A stretch of 40,624 nt of DNA. It comes from Pleurocapsales cyanobacterium LEGE 10410 (GTDB lineage Bacteria > Cyanobacteriota > Cyanobacteriia > Cyanobacteriales > Xenococcaceae). The stretch's first letter is position 1, and each line of letters opens with the position of its first letter. Positions 1 to 8,727 of this stretch are shown piece by piece. The position numbers and the translations under genes were made by a program. The notes below the pieces were generated by a model. It saw only the letters and a list, made by a program, of their open reading frames with translations, had not been told where the DNA came from and did no database searches. The stretch spans positions 1 to 40,624 of the forward strand of contig JADEXJ010000045.1 in NCBI GenBank assembly GCA_015207195.1, read 5' to 3'.

Positions 1-861
1 AGTAAAAATTTGCCTGGGTAATCCCATCACAACTTGGGAAACTAGCTGATTGATTTCGCGAATATCTCGCAAACGACTGACAATTTCGCCACTGCGACGA
101 GCTTCGTAATAGCTTAAAGGTAAACGTAATATTTGCCGTCCAAAGGCGAGAACTAGCCCCAACTCTAGACGCTGAGTAAAATGAGAAATTAAATTTGACT
201 GAATAAATTGCAGAATACTGCTAAAGAGATTAATCGCCACTACCCCAATCGCCACAACAGTAAGCAGTTGGGTATCCCCCCGTACTAATACATCGTCAGT
301 GAGAATCTGAAACAGAAAAGGGGTGGCTAGAGAAAGAACACCAATAACTAGGTTGATTAATAACGCTTCGCCTAGGATTCCTCGATAGGGCAAAACTCGT
401 TTGAGAAAGCGAGAAAATCCGCTAACGTGATCGTCTGGTTGCTGCTCGAAACGAATCGCATCTGGTACTAGCAACAACATCATGCCATTTGTCCAGCTGC
501 TGGTTAGTTCCTTACGAGTCACATAACGCAGTCCGACGGCAGGATCGGCGATCGCATATTTGTTGCCTTTCTTGCCATATAAGACGACCCAATGATCTCC
601 TTTCCAGTGAATGATGGCGGGTAGGGGAGCTTTATTTAGCTGCTTGAACAGTCGAGCAGTAACTCTGACTTGGCGGGCATTAAAGCCCATGGTTTCTGCT
701 CCTCTTCTCAAACCCAACAGAGTCGTACCTTGCTGTCCAGTACCGACAATCTCGCGAATACGATTAATCGCAAATGTGCGTCCGTGGTGTTTGGCAATAG
801 TGGCAAGACAAACCGCGCCACAGTCTTCTTGGCTGTGCTGTAAAACTGTCTGGTATTTCAT
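1..861 (-). CDS. C39-peptidase ABC exporter (5' part; runs off left edge)
   Basis: Reading the minus strand from the ATG at 861 gives an open frame of 287 codons continuing past base 1, so the C-terminal part, including the whole ATPase domain, lies outside the window. The N-terminus is a peptidase C39 domain: catalytic Cys14 in QEDCGAVCLA, His in GDHWVVL and Asp in ADPAVG. The ABC transmembrane region follows (LINLVIGVLSLATPFLFQIL, then the SYYEARRSGEIVSRLRDI loop). Family knowledge: such proteins cut double-glycine leaders and export the peptide across the inner membrane, working with a HlyD-type adaptor. A GG-leader precursor and an HlyD gene lie just beyond it, which fits. No upstream in-frame ATG exists before a TAG stop, and a weak GGAAG lies upstream of the chosen start. 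Confidence 0.93.
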   Translation of the reverse strand, partial: MKYQTVLQHSQEDCGAVCLATIAKHHGRTFAINRIREIVGTGQQGTTLLGLRRGAETMGFNARQVRVTARLFKQLNKAPLPAIIHWKGDHWVVLYGKKGNKYAIADPAVGLRYVTRKELTSSWTNGMMLLLVPDAIRFEQQPDDHVSGFSRFLKRVLPYRGILGEALLINLVIGVLSLATPFLFQILTDDVLVRGDTQLLTVVAIGVVAINLFSSILQFIQSNLISHFTQRLELGLVLAFGRQILRLPLSYYEARRSGEIVSRLRDIREINQLVSQVVMGLPRQIFT

Positions 862-1135
862 GAAAATGCTGGAGTCTTCCAGAATTATTTTGGTCTAGAT
901 TGCCGAAAGAGCAAGCTATGTCGGCTAGAGAGCATATCCAATCGCCATGTTGAAGAACCGATACTGCCGACTCAGATTGTATAACCCTTGCTCAAACTGA
1001 CTATAAGTTTGATTCTATGAGTTTGATTTCGATCTAGCTGCAATAAATTTATAAATTCGCAACGCCTTGGGATGTGTAGTTGAAAGCGAATTGAGGTAAT
1101 TTAACCGAATCTGCGATCGAGGCAGATTTGCTGTT

Positions 1136-1182
1136 GACAAAAAAAAGATAAGTCTTAGGAATGGGACTCCTTTACCTAAGAC
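1136..1182 (-). terminator. Rho-independent terminator-like hairpin, minus strand
   Basis: On the minus strand, GTCTTAGG (from 1182) pairs perfectly with CCTAAGAC (ending 1152) around a 15-nt loop, and is followed by TTATC and a run of eight T. It would stop transcription reading leftwards towards the C39 exporter gene, so that gene probably needs its own promoter. Confidence 0.6.
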
Positions 1183-1419
1183 CTGTTTCATGAGCTTTAG
1201 AACTTGTTACGTTGTCAGGTAATAGTATAAAAATAGTACTATCCCATCTACGTTAGATGATTATCGAGCGATAACGAAATAGGGGTGCTATCTAGAAGAC
1301 AAGTGCTTCTGCGAAGTTCCAACATAAGGATGCTGGGCAGGATCTCGATCATTGAATCGATTTCAAATCATGAGTTATCCATAATTCGCTAATAGAATAG
1401 GCACCAAGAAAGCGAGTAA

Positions 1420-1463
1420 AAAAAATGGTTGCAGGTAACTTGAATTTTATTTTTTACCTGCAA
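1420..1463 (-). terminator. Rho-independent terminator of the GG-precursor gene, minus strand
   Basis: On the minus strand a perfect 10-bp stem, TTGCAGGTAA/TTACCTGCAA (1463-1454 and 1438-1429, 15-nt loop), is followed by CCA and eight T. It lies about 100 nt after the precursor stop codon, the usual place for that gene's terminator. Confidence 0.75.
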
Positions 1464-1564
1464 AGCGATGCAGTACCCTTTTTGTTGGGTTCGATCGCCC
1501 ATAGCAAGGGCTAAAGATACGATCGAATCCAGAAAGGTAATTAAGAAAAGCGAGCTTTATAGCT

Positions 1565-1864
1565 CTATCTATAGCCGTTGTCGTTGCCGTTAGGTAATAG
1601 CTCTTTAGGATCTGGTAGCTTAGGAAGATCGGGTGTGGGCAAAGCGGGTAGGGTTAGACCTAATGCTCCTGCCAAGGTGCTAATCGAGCCAATTAGACTA
1701 GTCATTGAATCAAATGGCATAGTCAAAGGGTTACCCAAATCAAGTTCCTGCGAGCCACCCAGTGTTAATCCTACACCTCCAGAAATAGTTTCGGCTGCTT
1801 CATTGGAAACTTCCTCAAATAAAAGAAAGTCTAGTTGCGAAGTGGTACTATTTTTTCCCATCAT
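1565..1864 (-). CDS. Double-glycine leader peptide precursor (bacteriocin-like)
   Basis: A 99-aa protein. The start is the first of two adjacent ATG codons at 1864, preceded by a strong Shine-Dalgarno (AAGGAGATATAAACAAG); an upstream GTG at 1930 would extend the frame but has no such site. Residues 1-30 form a typical leader rich in Leu, Phe and Glu ending EAAETISGG, so cleavage after Gly30 is predicted. The remaining 69-residue core starts VGLTLGG, has a hydrophobic helix-prone middle (SLIGSISTLAGALGLTL) and a proline-rich polar tail (PALPTPDLPKLPDPKELLP, ending NGNDNGYR). It has no cysteine, so disulfide or lanthionine rings are not expected. Neighbouring C39 exporter and HlyD genes supply the export machinery. 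Whether the product is an antimicrobial or a signal cannot be told. Confidence 0.85.
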   Translation of the reverse strand: MMGKNSTTSQLDFLLFEEVSNEAAETISGGVGLTLGGSQELDLGNPLTMPFDSMTSLIGSISTLAGALGLTLPALPTPDLPKLPDPKELLPNGNDNGYR

Positions 1865-1937
1865 CTTGTTTATATCTCCTTGTATATTTGTAAGCAAGAA
1901 AAGTAGTTGAATACTTGTTTCTTTTCTCACTAAATAA

Positions 1938-1980
1938 ATTTAAACTCAATATTTTTCTTTTGTCAGTCGATAAAATCTAC
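1938..1980 (-). promoter_or_regulatory. Promoter of the GG-precursor gene (shared 20-nt box family, site A)
   Basis: On the minus strand, GTAGATTTTATCGACTGACA spans 1980-1961. Its last six bases (CTGACA) act as a -35-like element, followed after exactly 17 nt by TTAAAT (1943-1938). Predicted transcription start is near 1931, about 67 nt before the ATG. A second, partial copy of the upstream half (GTTGAATTTTTCGAC) lies about 49 nt further upstream at 2028-2014. The same arrangement occurs at four other places in the window. Confidence 0.65.
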
Positions 1981-2424
1981 ATTCAAAAAAACTTTTTCTA
2001 ATTTGTTTTCAAAAGTCGAAAAATTCAACAACTCAAACAACACTAGTTTGACACTTTTTGTTCTAAAATATAACTACAGATCGGTTGCAGTGCTTACGGA
2101 CTTACTTGCTAAGCCTAATTAATAAGGGTTTTCAGTGATTTTATTCAATAGAAAACTGCAATCAAAAATACTCTGACAACAAACTGTATCGATCGCAACC
2201 AGCCGATTTGTTCAATATTAAAGTCGGCATATTTTTGTTTTTTAACCAGTCAATAAATTTATTTTTTCACAATAGACCTAAGTTGCCTGGCAAAAAGAAT
2301 AGATTTCCTGGTATTGAGCAACAAAATAACTAGCTAACATCAATTAATTTGATCGACCAGGCAGCGTGTTGTACTCAGGCTTCGTATTGTAATCTCACTA
2401 AACTTATTTACAGAATTACTAATC
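1981..2424. other. Divergent intergenic region before HlyD gene
   Basis: AT-rich spacer between the precursor gene (minus) and the HlyD gene (plus). It contains the partial promoter box at 2014-2028 and a short palindrome TTGCCTGGCAA at 2283-2293 that could be an operator for the HlyD gene. No ORF is convincing here. Confidence 0.45.
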
Positions 2425-3780
2425 ATGCTAATCAACCTTGAGACAAAATCTCTCGACGTAAAGCGAGAAGAGGACGTTCTCTGTCCCGTCAATCCAGACG
2501 AATTTTTACCCCGAATTGACTGGTGGATAACTATGGGGGGGCTAGCCTTCCTGGCAATCTTTGGGGCAGCGATCGCTCTTGTTAGCGTTCTTGAATATAA
2601 AGTAACTATTAAAGCTCCCGCTACCGTGCGTCCCGTGGGCGAACTGCGAATTGTTCAGGCTGCTGTGGAAGGAAAAATTGAAAGTATCGAAGTTAGGGAA
2701 AATCAGCAGGTCGAGCGAGGAGATGTAGTTGCTTATATTAATGATTCCCGTCTCCAGACACAAAAAACTCAGCTACAGGGCAACATTAATCAAACTCAAT
2801 TGCAGCTGACCCAGATTGCTTCCCAGCTTGAAGCCACTACCGAGCAAATTGCTGCCGAAACCAGTCGTATTCAGGGGTCTATTGCCTCCACAGTCGCCGA
2901 ACTCAGCCGTGTAGAGCGAGAATATCGAGATAAGCTAGTCACGACAGCATCACAAGCTAAGGAAGCAGAGGCTGCTGTAGAATTAGCCCAAGAAGAAATG
3001 ACTCGCTATCGGCAGTTGTCAGATTCTGGGGCAATTACTCTGATCCAGCTCAAGGAGAAAGAAGCTGCCTATAAAACTGCTGTTGCCAGACTAGAAACCG
3101 CCAATGCAGCCCTCAATCCTAGTCAGGCGGGAATTGAGATCGCCCGACAACAAGTTTTTCAAACCAAAGCTGAAGCCCAAGCTATGCTCGCCACCTTAAA
3201 TAAAGAACGAAAACAACTGATTCAACAGCAAATTGAAGTTCAAAATCAACTCAATCGCGATCGCCAAGAACTGCAACAGGTTGAAACTGAACTCAAAGGT
3301 ACGATCGTTCGCGCTGCTGCATCGGGTATCGTTCATCAATTGAATCTGCGTAACCCAGAGCAAATAGTCAGTCCTGGAGATATGATTGCCCAAATTGCTC
3401 CTAGTGATGCTCACCTAGAAATTAGAGCTTTAGTTGCATCACAAGATATTGACAAGGTAAAGAAGGGTCGCAAAGTACAAATGCGAGTGTCTGCCTGTCC
3501 CTATCCCGACTACGGTACTCTTTCAGGTACTGTCACAGCGATCGCCCCAGATGCCAGCGTTCCCCAAGGCAAACCAGCCAGTGCGGGGGGTACCAACGGC
3601 TCAAACCAGGCTGAATCTGCATATAACGTTACTGTCGTGCCAAACAGTTTATCTTTGAATGCTTCTAGCAAAAGTTGCCAGATTCGCTCTGGCATGGAAG
3701 GTAGAGCGGATATTATTTCTAAAGAGGAAACAGTACTAACTTTTATTCTCCGAAAAGCCAGGTTACTAGTAGATATGTAA
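2425..3780 (+). CDS. HlyD-family membrane-fusion protein of a peptide exporter
   Basis: 451 aa. A short cytoplasmic N-terminus (residues 1-33) is followed by one membrane segment (about 37-57, MGGLAFLAIFGAAIALVSVL). Next comes the first half of a barrel-sandwich (lipoyl-like) domain (VRPVGELRIVQAAVEGKIESIEVRENQQVERGD), a long coiled coil rich in Gln, Glu and Ala (about 110-290), the second half of the lipoyl domain (TIVRAAASGIVHQLNL, PGDMIAQIAPSD) and a beta-barrel C-terminus. This is the standard adaptor that links an inner-membrane ABC exporter to the outer-membrane exit duct. It is divergent from the GG precursor and close to the C39 exporter, so the three are read as one export system. 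The start ATG has only a weak ribosome site. Confidence 0.92.
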   Translation: MLINLETKSLDVKREEDVLCPVNPDEFLPRIDWWITMGGLAFLAIFGAAIALVSVLEYKVTIKAPATVRPVGELRIVQAAVEGKIESIEVRENQQVERGDVVAYINDSRLQTQKTQLQGNINQTQLQLTQIASQLEATTEQIAAETSRIQGSIASTVAELSRVEREYRDKLVTTASQAKEAEAAVELAQEEMTRYRQLSDSGAITLIQLKEKEAAYKTAVARLETANAALNPSQAGIEIARQQVFQTKAEAQAMLATLNKERKQLIQQQIEVQNQLNRDRQELQQVETELKGTIVRAAASGIVHQLNLRNPEQIVSPGDMIAQIAPSDAHLEIRALVASQDIDKVKKGRKVQMRVSACPYPDYGTLSGTVTAIAPDASVPQGKPASAGGTNGSNQAESAYNVTVVPNSLSLNASSKSCQIRSGMEGRADIISKEETVLTFILRKARLLVDM

Positions 3781-4719
3781 CCATGCCTGCAAATAAAGTA
3801 ATCTACAGCGGGAGCGATAGAATGATTGGCGTTGAGTATTATAGGGCAGCAAGGCAAAAACAGTAAACAGCAAAAAGTCGCGATTAATACTTTTTATTTC
3901 CTGGCTAGACGTAACAATAAACTTTTAATCGGCGATTGTTTCTTAAGAAAGCTCTACCAGCTTTTCTTAGATATTCTGACTATCACAAATAGGCGCACTT
4001 TAGTTTTCTAAAATTTATCAATCTACCATGAAGACATAAAGAAATTTAATATGCTATTTGTCGTTTTTATAAGGTACATCTCGATTGTGTTTGATACAGA
4101 AGCAGAGGAAAAAAGCAAAAGAAAAAAGGTCAAAAAGGCTGTGGTTGACGCAACAGAGAATCTCTATAGAGCATTTTTGCTTACTAAAAACTACTTTTTG
4201 GAGTTTTGTCTAACAAACTTAACATGAGTAATTTATAAATATTGTCTTAAGATTCTCGAACATATTCTGCTAGATTTTTATTCATTCTCTTTTGCGTTAG
4301 TTGCCATGAGAATTTATCTATAGATTAGATCGTTTGTTTTGATGAATTTGATGAATTTGATGAATTTTAATAAACTCAATTGTAAAATTGCGCTTTAATC
4401 AATCCCCTAGGGTAAGATAAGTGATATGTTAGTTAACCGTGTATTGTAAGCAGCTGATTCATATATAATCTGGACGTTTATAGATTCGTGCGATCGCGTA
4501 CGAACTAATAGCACATTGTCTGGTATTGCCAACAGGCTAACCAAACCATGTCTTAACACTATAGTATTGAGCGATACTGATTTGTTAAACGTTCAACTGA
4601 TGCCTTTTTGGAAAAATTACGGCTGTACGAACTATAAATTTCAACTTAGTTTTGTGTAACAAAAAACATTTTAGGTTTTGTAGACCTAATCAACAAATTC
4701 GTAAGAGAGTTAGTATACT
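3781..4719. other. Long intergenic region, no supported gene
   Basis: 939 nt, AT-rich. A hairpin at about 3942-3972 (AAGAAAGCT/AGCTTTTCTT, loop CTACC) could terminate the HlyD transcript, although no long T-run follows. A 9-nt tandem repeat (GATGAATTT, three copies) lies at 4341-4367. A 61-codon frame at 3826-4011 starts with TTG, has no ribosome site and looks non-coding. Confidence 0.5.
4341..4367. repeat. Tandem repeat GATGAATTT x3
   Basis: Three uninterrupted copies of a 9-nt unit in the spacer after the HlyD gene. It is a simple-sequence repeat of the kind that changes copy number by slippage; no function is visible. Confidence 0.8.
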
Positions 4720-5010
4720 ATGGCTTTTTTAAAAATTGGCAATATCATCCTTAACACAAATTACATTGCTAGTGTGAAACTAGAGAGCCAAACCTTTAGT
4801 GGAGAAAGAAGCATTTCTATTTTGATCGCTACTCCCAGATTCCCTTTGTTGGCAGGGGCAGATTCAACCTCCCCAGAATTATATCACTACGAATGGCTTC
4901 ATTTTACTGGTAAGCAGGCGCAAGGACTTAGGGACTATTTTAGTAGTTACAACAATGTCATCGACCTGCTACCGCAAGAAGAACCAGAGCAATGTGAAAG
5001 GATCAGATGA
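4720..5010 (+). CDS. Conserved-looking hypothetical protein, 96 aa
   Basis: No known family is recognised. The protein begins MAFLKIGNIILNTNYIASVKLE, a pattern of short beta strands, and has a possible helix near the end (GKQAQGLRDYFSSYNNVIDLL) with an acidic tail. No signal peptide or membrane segment is seen. The sequence just before the start (AGAGTTAGTATACT) is nearly repeated before the next gene, the ParB-like gene at 5278 (AGAGTTAGTATA), so the two may share translation signals. It is a soluble protein of unknown role; the composition and the clean start make it likely to be a real gene. Confidence 0.65.
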   Translation: MAFLKIGNIILNTNYIASVKLESQTFSGERSISILIATPRFPLLAGADSTSPELYHYEWLHFTGKQAQGLRDYFSSYNNVIDLLPQEEPEQCERIR

Positions 5011-5062
5011 TCCGCGAAATATAAAGTAAGCTTACAGATTTTTCAAAAAAAGTCAAACAACT

Positions 5063-5091
5063 GTGACAAAGGAGTTATAATAACTTATGCT
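5063..5091 (+). promoter_or_regulatory. Candidate promoter for the ParB-like gene
   Basis: GTGACA, 17 nt, TATGCT, with an additional TATAAT inside the spacer. It lies about 190 nt before the ParB-like start codon. It lacks the upstream box of the shared promoter family. Confidence 0.3.
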
Positions 5092-5277
5092 TATACATGG
5101 CTCGAATTCGACAAGATACTAGAAGGCTCAGGCTATTATTCCACAATAATTCGGACTCTAATCAATCGAGCTTTTTCCTAAGGTTTGCTATCTTAGTTAT
5201 CAACCAAAAAGAATTAACACTGTCGAGCGAGTTAGTAAAGATAAATTACTGTACCCTAAAAAGCATAGAGTTAGTAT

Positions 5278-6654
5278 ATGTCTACCATAGAGATAGAGCG
5301 AATCAAAGTTAAATCTGCAAGGCGTTCTCTCAAACCAGAGAAGGTCGCCGAACTAAAAGAATCGATCGCCGTTAATGGGCTGCTTAATCCAATTACCGTA
5401 GACCAAGATTTAAACTTGATTGCAGGCTTACACCGTCTTACCGCCTGCACGATGCTCGGATTCAAGGAAATTGAATGTAACATTATTGACTATGAAGACG
5501 ATCGTCAATCGCGGTTGGCAGAAATTGACGAAAATCTCATTCGTAGTGAGTTAGAGGCTTTAGAGCGTGCGGAACTATGGCTAGAGCGGGAAAAGATTTT
5601 AGCTAACATGGGGCTGAGGGCTAAACCAGGGGATAATCAACACGCCCGTAAGCAGGAATCTCTGGGGCGACCTGTGAAAACTACGGAAGAGCTAGCCAAA
5701 GAGACGGGCTATACCAAAAGAACCTATCAGTATGGCAAACAGATTGCCAGTAAAATTCTTCCAGAAGTCAAGCAGGTGATTCGGGGAACTAAAGTAGCTA
5801 AAAAGACGACAGCTTTGCTAGAAATAGCGAGAGCTGGTAGCGAAGAGTATCAGAAAGCAGATGTCGCAGAAAAAGCAGCGCGTCAGGCAAAAACAGCAGG
5901 CAACAATGAAGAAGCCCACCGTCAGGCGATGATCGTCGCTAAAGCCAGAGCCAAACAAAAAGAACTACAGCTATCAACCCTGGCAGAAATTCAGGCAAAA
6001 AAAGCTAAGGCTGCTACTGAAGAAAAAGTTGTTACCGAAGCCAAACTGGATCGAGAACCTGGGGTAAAAGTTGGCGATGAATGGCTTTTGGGTCGGCATC
6101 TAGTCTACTGTGGAGATCCTGCTGACCAGAATTTTATCAATCTTGCCCCCTCAGAGGTGGCTTTAGCGATCGCTACTACTGCCGATTGGAATTATAACTA
6201 CCTAGTTGACAAAGCTCGTGTGGTGGCGGTGGTGTTAGAACAGGGACAGATTTACAATTTTTGTACTCATCAGCAGATGCCGTTTCAGTTTGAGTTGTTA
6301 GTTGGCAAATCGTACATCGGAATTTTTTCTCATCAGTCTCTGACACAACCTCGCCAACCGACGGAGATCGAAGGGATTGAAGGGATCGTATCCTACCTAG
6401 TCGCTCAATATACTAATCGAAACCTGGGTTTGTTTGTGGTTGCACCCAACTTGGGCAACGGCGAAGTTCTCATTACTTGTGAAAGAATGGGACGTATTTG
6501 CTTTGCAGGCGATCGCCATCCGCAAACGGTTAGTCGCGCTATCTCTCGCTGGCAAAATTGGACTAAAAAGTCTGCCGTTAGGGAAAATCAAACAAAACTT
6601 GGCAAGACAATTCCCCCTCTTAACGGCAATTTAAAACCAAAAATTTTTAAATAA
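5278..6654 (+). CDS. ParB-like domain fused to a degenerate DNA-methyltransferase domain
   Basis: 458 aa. Residues about 5-70 form a ParB/Srx-type N-terminal domain (RSLKPEKVAELKESIAVNGLLNPI, then IAGLHRLTACTMLG). Residues about 70-160 are helical with an HTH-like part (TTEELAKETGYTKRTYQYGKQI), and 165-255 are a long charged, alanine-rich helix. From residue 262 the protein follows the layout of the DNA modification methylases often fused to ParB domains: VGDEWLLGRHLVYCGD at the start and NGEVLITCERMGRICFAGDRHPQTVSRAISRWQNWT at the end. However, the catalytic DPPY is replaced by TADWNYNY, and the SAM-loop DPFxGSGT by APNLGNGE. So it is probably not an active methylase. A second copy of only this domain lies at 9491. 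Confidence 0.85.
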   Translation: MSTIEIERIKVKSARRSLKPEKVAELKESIAVNGLLNPITVDQDLNLIAGLHRLTACTMLGFKEIECNIIDYEDDRQSRLAEIDENLIRSELEALERAELWLEREKILANMGLRAKPGDNQHARKQESLGRPVKTTEELAKETGYTKRTYQYGKQIASKILPEVKQVIRGTKVAKKTTALLEIARAGSEEYQKADVAEKAARQAKTAGNNEEAHRQAMIVAKARAKQKELQLSTLAEIQAKKAKAATEEKVVTEAKLDREPGVKVGDEWLLGRHLVYCGDPADQNFINLAPSEVALAIATTADWNYNYLVDKARVVAVVLEQGQIYNFCTHQQMPFQFELLVGKSYIGIFSHQSLTQPRQPTEIEGIEGIVSYLVAQYTNRNLGLFVVAPNLGNGEVLITCERMGRICFAGDRHPQTVSRAISRWQNWTKKSAVRENQTKLGKTIPPLNGNLKPKIFK

Positions 6655-6772
6655 GAGCATCTCGAACCAAATAAAGATGTCAGCAACAGCTGCCAGCAAC
6701 AATTATTGATTATTAAATAATATAAAATTAAGTAGACAGGCACAATAATTTATCACACCCAAACATCTTAAT

Positions 6773-6934
6773 CTCCCTATCTCCCTATGACGCGCCAGCT
6801 AATCCTTGACCGAAGGGAATCCTTTAGGATAGGACTCCCTATCTCCCTATCTCCCTATCTCCCTATTATGCGAAGCAGTATCCTTTAGGACTCCCTATCT
6901 CCCTATCCCCCTATCCCCCTATCTCCCCATCTCC
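6773..6934. repeat. CTCCCTAT octamer tandem repeat array
   Basis: About eleven copies of an 8-nt unit CTCCCTAT or close variants (CCCCCTAT, CTCCCCAT) in three blocks: 6773-6788, 6835-6866 and 6891-6930. The blocks are separated by inserts that both contain CCTTTAGGA (near 6820 and 6880). The array fills the convergent gap between the ParB-like and sigma-like genes. Short tandem repeats of this kind are common in cyanobacterial spacers. Confidence 0.9.
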
Positions 6935-6951
6935 GACACAATTTTTAATGT

Positions 6952-8727
6952 CTATAAATCGATGTAAATTAATTGGGACAGCCAATTTTCTACCATTTCC
7001 ATAACCTGCTGGTTTTCTGACACTAACGAAATTCGCCAAGTGTGAGCAACCCAATAAAGTACAGAATATTGTAGCTGTTGCTTTGCTTCAACCATCACTT
7101 GAGCTGGATTGACATCAGGATATAAACTGGTGATTTTATGCTCATCCATTCTCTGACAATATCTCAGGTGCAAAATTTCTTGCATTCCAGAATTCAGTTC
7201 TCTAAAAGAAGTCAACAAAACTGTCTGAAACATTTCTTGATAGTATTTCTTTAACCATAACCTGACATATTTTGCCTGCCACTGACCCAACTGTTCCAAA
7301 AGTTCCTCTTGTAGTTTGTTTCTTGCTTGAGCAAGTATTAGCTCAACTTCTTGGGGTTCTCTCAATTGTTGGCTATTCAAGACATCAGCAATATCCGCCA
7401 CGTTCATTTGTTGACTGTAGCGATATTTGAGTATTTTTTGCGCATCACTATCTAAAGCTCGAATAGCCTCAATCAGAATTACATCCAGTAAGTTAGAAAA
7501 TTTGGGGTTAGTAAATCTTTTTTCCAAGAATATTGTCAAATATAATTCAGGATTGATTCGCTCGTTAGCAAACTGTTGAAACTGTTTTAACAGCGGAACT
7601 TCAAAATTTTTATAAATGTAGCGCGAAATCGTTCCCTGATGTACGCCAATTTTATGACCTAACTTTTCTTGATTTAATAACGCAAACCCATGAGAGTAAC
7701 ACAACGGCATAATCGACTGGCGAAATTGCTGAGGAATCTTACTGCGAATTTTGGCAAAACTACCCTCGATTTTTCGAGTTGTTTTTCTCAAGATTAAATC
7801 CGTTTGTTGCAAAAGATCGGCTGATTCTGATTCTTTTATTGACCAGATACTAGATTCGCCGATATACCGCTCATAGCTATCAATCTTACAGGTATCAATA
7901 ATTCTATGGTTATATCGTAGTGCTTTAAGACAAATATTAATCCATTTTTTGATGGTTTCAGGAGACACTTCTCCTCCAGCCGTCGCTTGAAGAGGTGCAT
8001 TGATTGTAAATCTCTGGGAATTATAGAAATTTGCAGCTTCCGCAAAATCTGCTAGTTCTGGTTCGGGCCATCTACTGCCTTCTATTCTCTGAGAATTGTA
8101 AATCCGATTGGTTTTATATACCAAAATAAAGTGCCTTAAGGCAAAAACATAGCGCGATCTCTGGGGTTCTGGTATGCCATATCTTTCTAAAGCTTCTCTT
8201 CTTTTTCTTAAAGCACGATCAAATTTTTTATGACTGTCGATCTCAACATCACACAAAACACGCCAGCTAGACTTTAATTCCAATTTTTCGCGAATGGCAT
8301 TTCTGAGTATACTCAAAATATAAGTTTTAAAGTTGGCACCACTAATATCATGAGCATTATATTTATCAATATGCTTGTAAAATTTGTCTGGTTGAAAAAG
8401 CAGATTGTTAGTAAAATCGTATATTTCTTGAGATTTTGCTATATAAAAAGGAAGCTTACGAAAATTTCTCCAAATTAAATAACACCGATCCAAGTCGAGA
8501 TAAGCTAACAAATGCCAGTAAGCTAATCTTTTTTCTAATTCAGAACGGGAACTATCTCGAATAATTTCCACAAAATAGTTGACCCAGGTAATTTGATCGC
8601 AATTGGGATCGGAGTCTACTAGACAATTTATTCTTCTTCTCAGTTGATTTTGAACCAACGGTCTAAACGGTGGATACCCATTGCGATAATTAAAATCATA
8701 GAATGTATAGAATTTACTAATTTGCAT
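6952..8727 (-). CDS. Divergent sigma-70-like regulatory protein
   Basis: 591 aa, no signal peptide or membrane segment. The pattern resembles a cyanobacterial family annotated as sigma-70-family (group 3-like) factors: a helical N-terminus; a block corresponding to FKTYILSILRNAIREKLELKS followed by DVEIDSHKKFDRALRKRREAL; a second block with FYNSQR and SPETIKKWINICLKALR; then an HTH (NQEKLGHKIGVHQGTISRYIYK, about 352-373). Two region-4-like stretches follow (ALDSDAQKILKYRYSQQMNVADIADVLN and ELNSGMQEILHLRYCQRMDEHKIT). Recognition is from recalled family patterns, so the function is inferred. The start at 8727 follows a GAGAAG ribosome site. A copy of the shared promoter box lies about 350 nt upstream. 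It could act as a sigma factor or as a DNA-binding relative. Confidence 0.7.
   Translation of the reverse strand: MQISKFYTFYDFNYRNGYPPFRPLVQNQLRRRINCLVDSDPNCDQITWVNYFVEIIRDSSRSELEKRLAYWHLLAYLDLDRCYLIWRNFRKLPFYIAKSQEIYDFTNNLLFQPDKFYKHIDKYNAHDISGANFKTYILSILRNAIREKLELKSSWRVLCDVEIDSHKKFDRALRKRREALERYGIPEPQRSRYVFALRHFILVYKTNRIYNSQRIEGSRWPEPELADFAEAANFYNSQRFTINAPLQATAGGEVSPETIKKWINICLKALRYNHRIIDTCKIDSYERYIGESSIWSIKESESADLLQQTDLILRKTTRKIEGSFAKIRSKIPQQFRQSIMPLCYSHGFALLNQEKLGHKIGVHQGTISRYIYKNFEVPLLKQFQQFANERINPELYLTIFLEKRFTNPKFSNLLDVILIEAIRALDSDAQKILKYRYSQQMNVADIADVLNSQQLREPQEVELILAQARNKLQEELLEQLGQWQAKYVRLWLKKYYQEMFQTVLLTSFRELNSGMQEILHLRYCQRMDEHKITSLYPDVNPAQVMVEAKQQLQYSVLYWVAHTWRISLVSENQQVMEMVENWLSQLIYIDL

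Larger units (their letters stand above)
862..1564. other. Intergenic region between exporter and precursor genes
   Basis: This 703-nt gap contains no convincing gene; the longest minus-strand frame noticed is about 34 codons with no GG leader. It holds two minus-strand terminator-like hairpins (listed separately), an inverted repeat at 1488-1497 and 1520-1530 (GGGTTCGATCG/CGATCGAATCC), and small perfect hairpins near 1245-1259 (CATCTA/TAGATG) and 1261-1274 (TTATCG/CGATAA). Confidence 0.6.

Noticed and set aside
611-898. Plus-strand frame opposite the C39 exporter
   Set aside because: The minus strand encodes a continuous C39 peptidase with all catalytic residues, so the plus-strand frame is a shadow.
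1488-1530. tRNA-like T-loop (GGTTCGATCGCC)
   Set aside because: No acceptor, D or anticodon stems can be built around it; it is half of an inverted repeat.
1578-1910. Plus-strand frame opposite the GG-precursor gene
   Set aside because: It is the antisense shadow; the minus-strand frame has a strong ribosome site, a GG leader and a matching promoter.
3826-4011. 61-codon open frame after the HlyD gene
   Set aside because: Starts with TTG, has no ribosome site, and the translated composition does not look protein-like.
5097-5312. 71-codon frame overlapping the start of the ParB-like gene
   Set aside because: It overlaps the ParB-like start in another frame and has no recognisable features; the ParB-like frame is clearly the real one.
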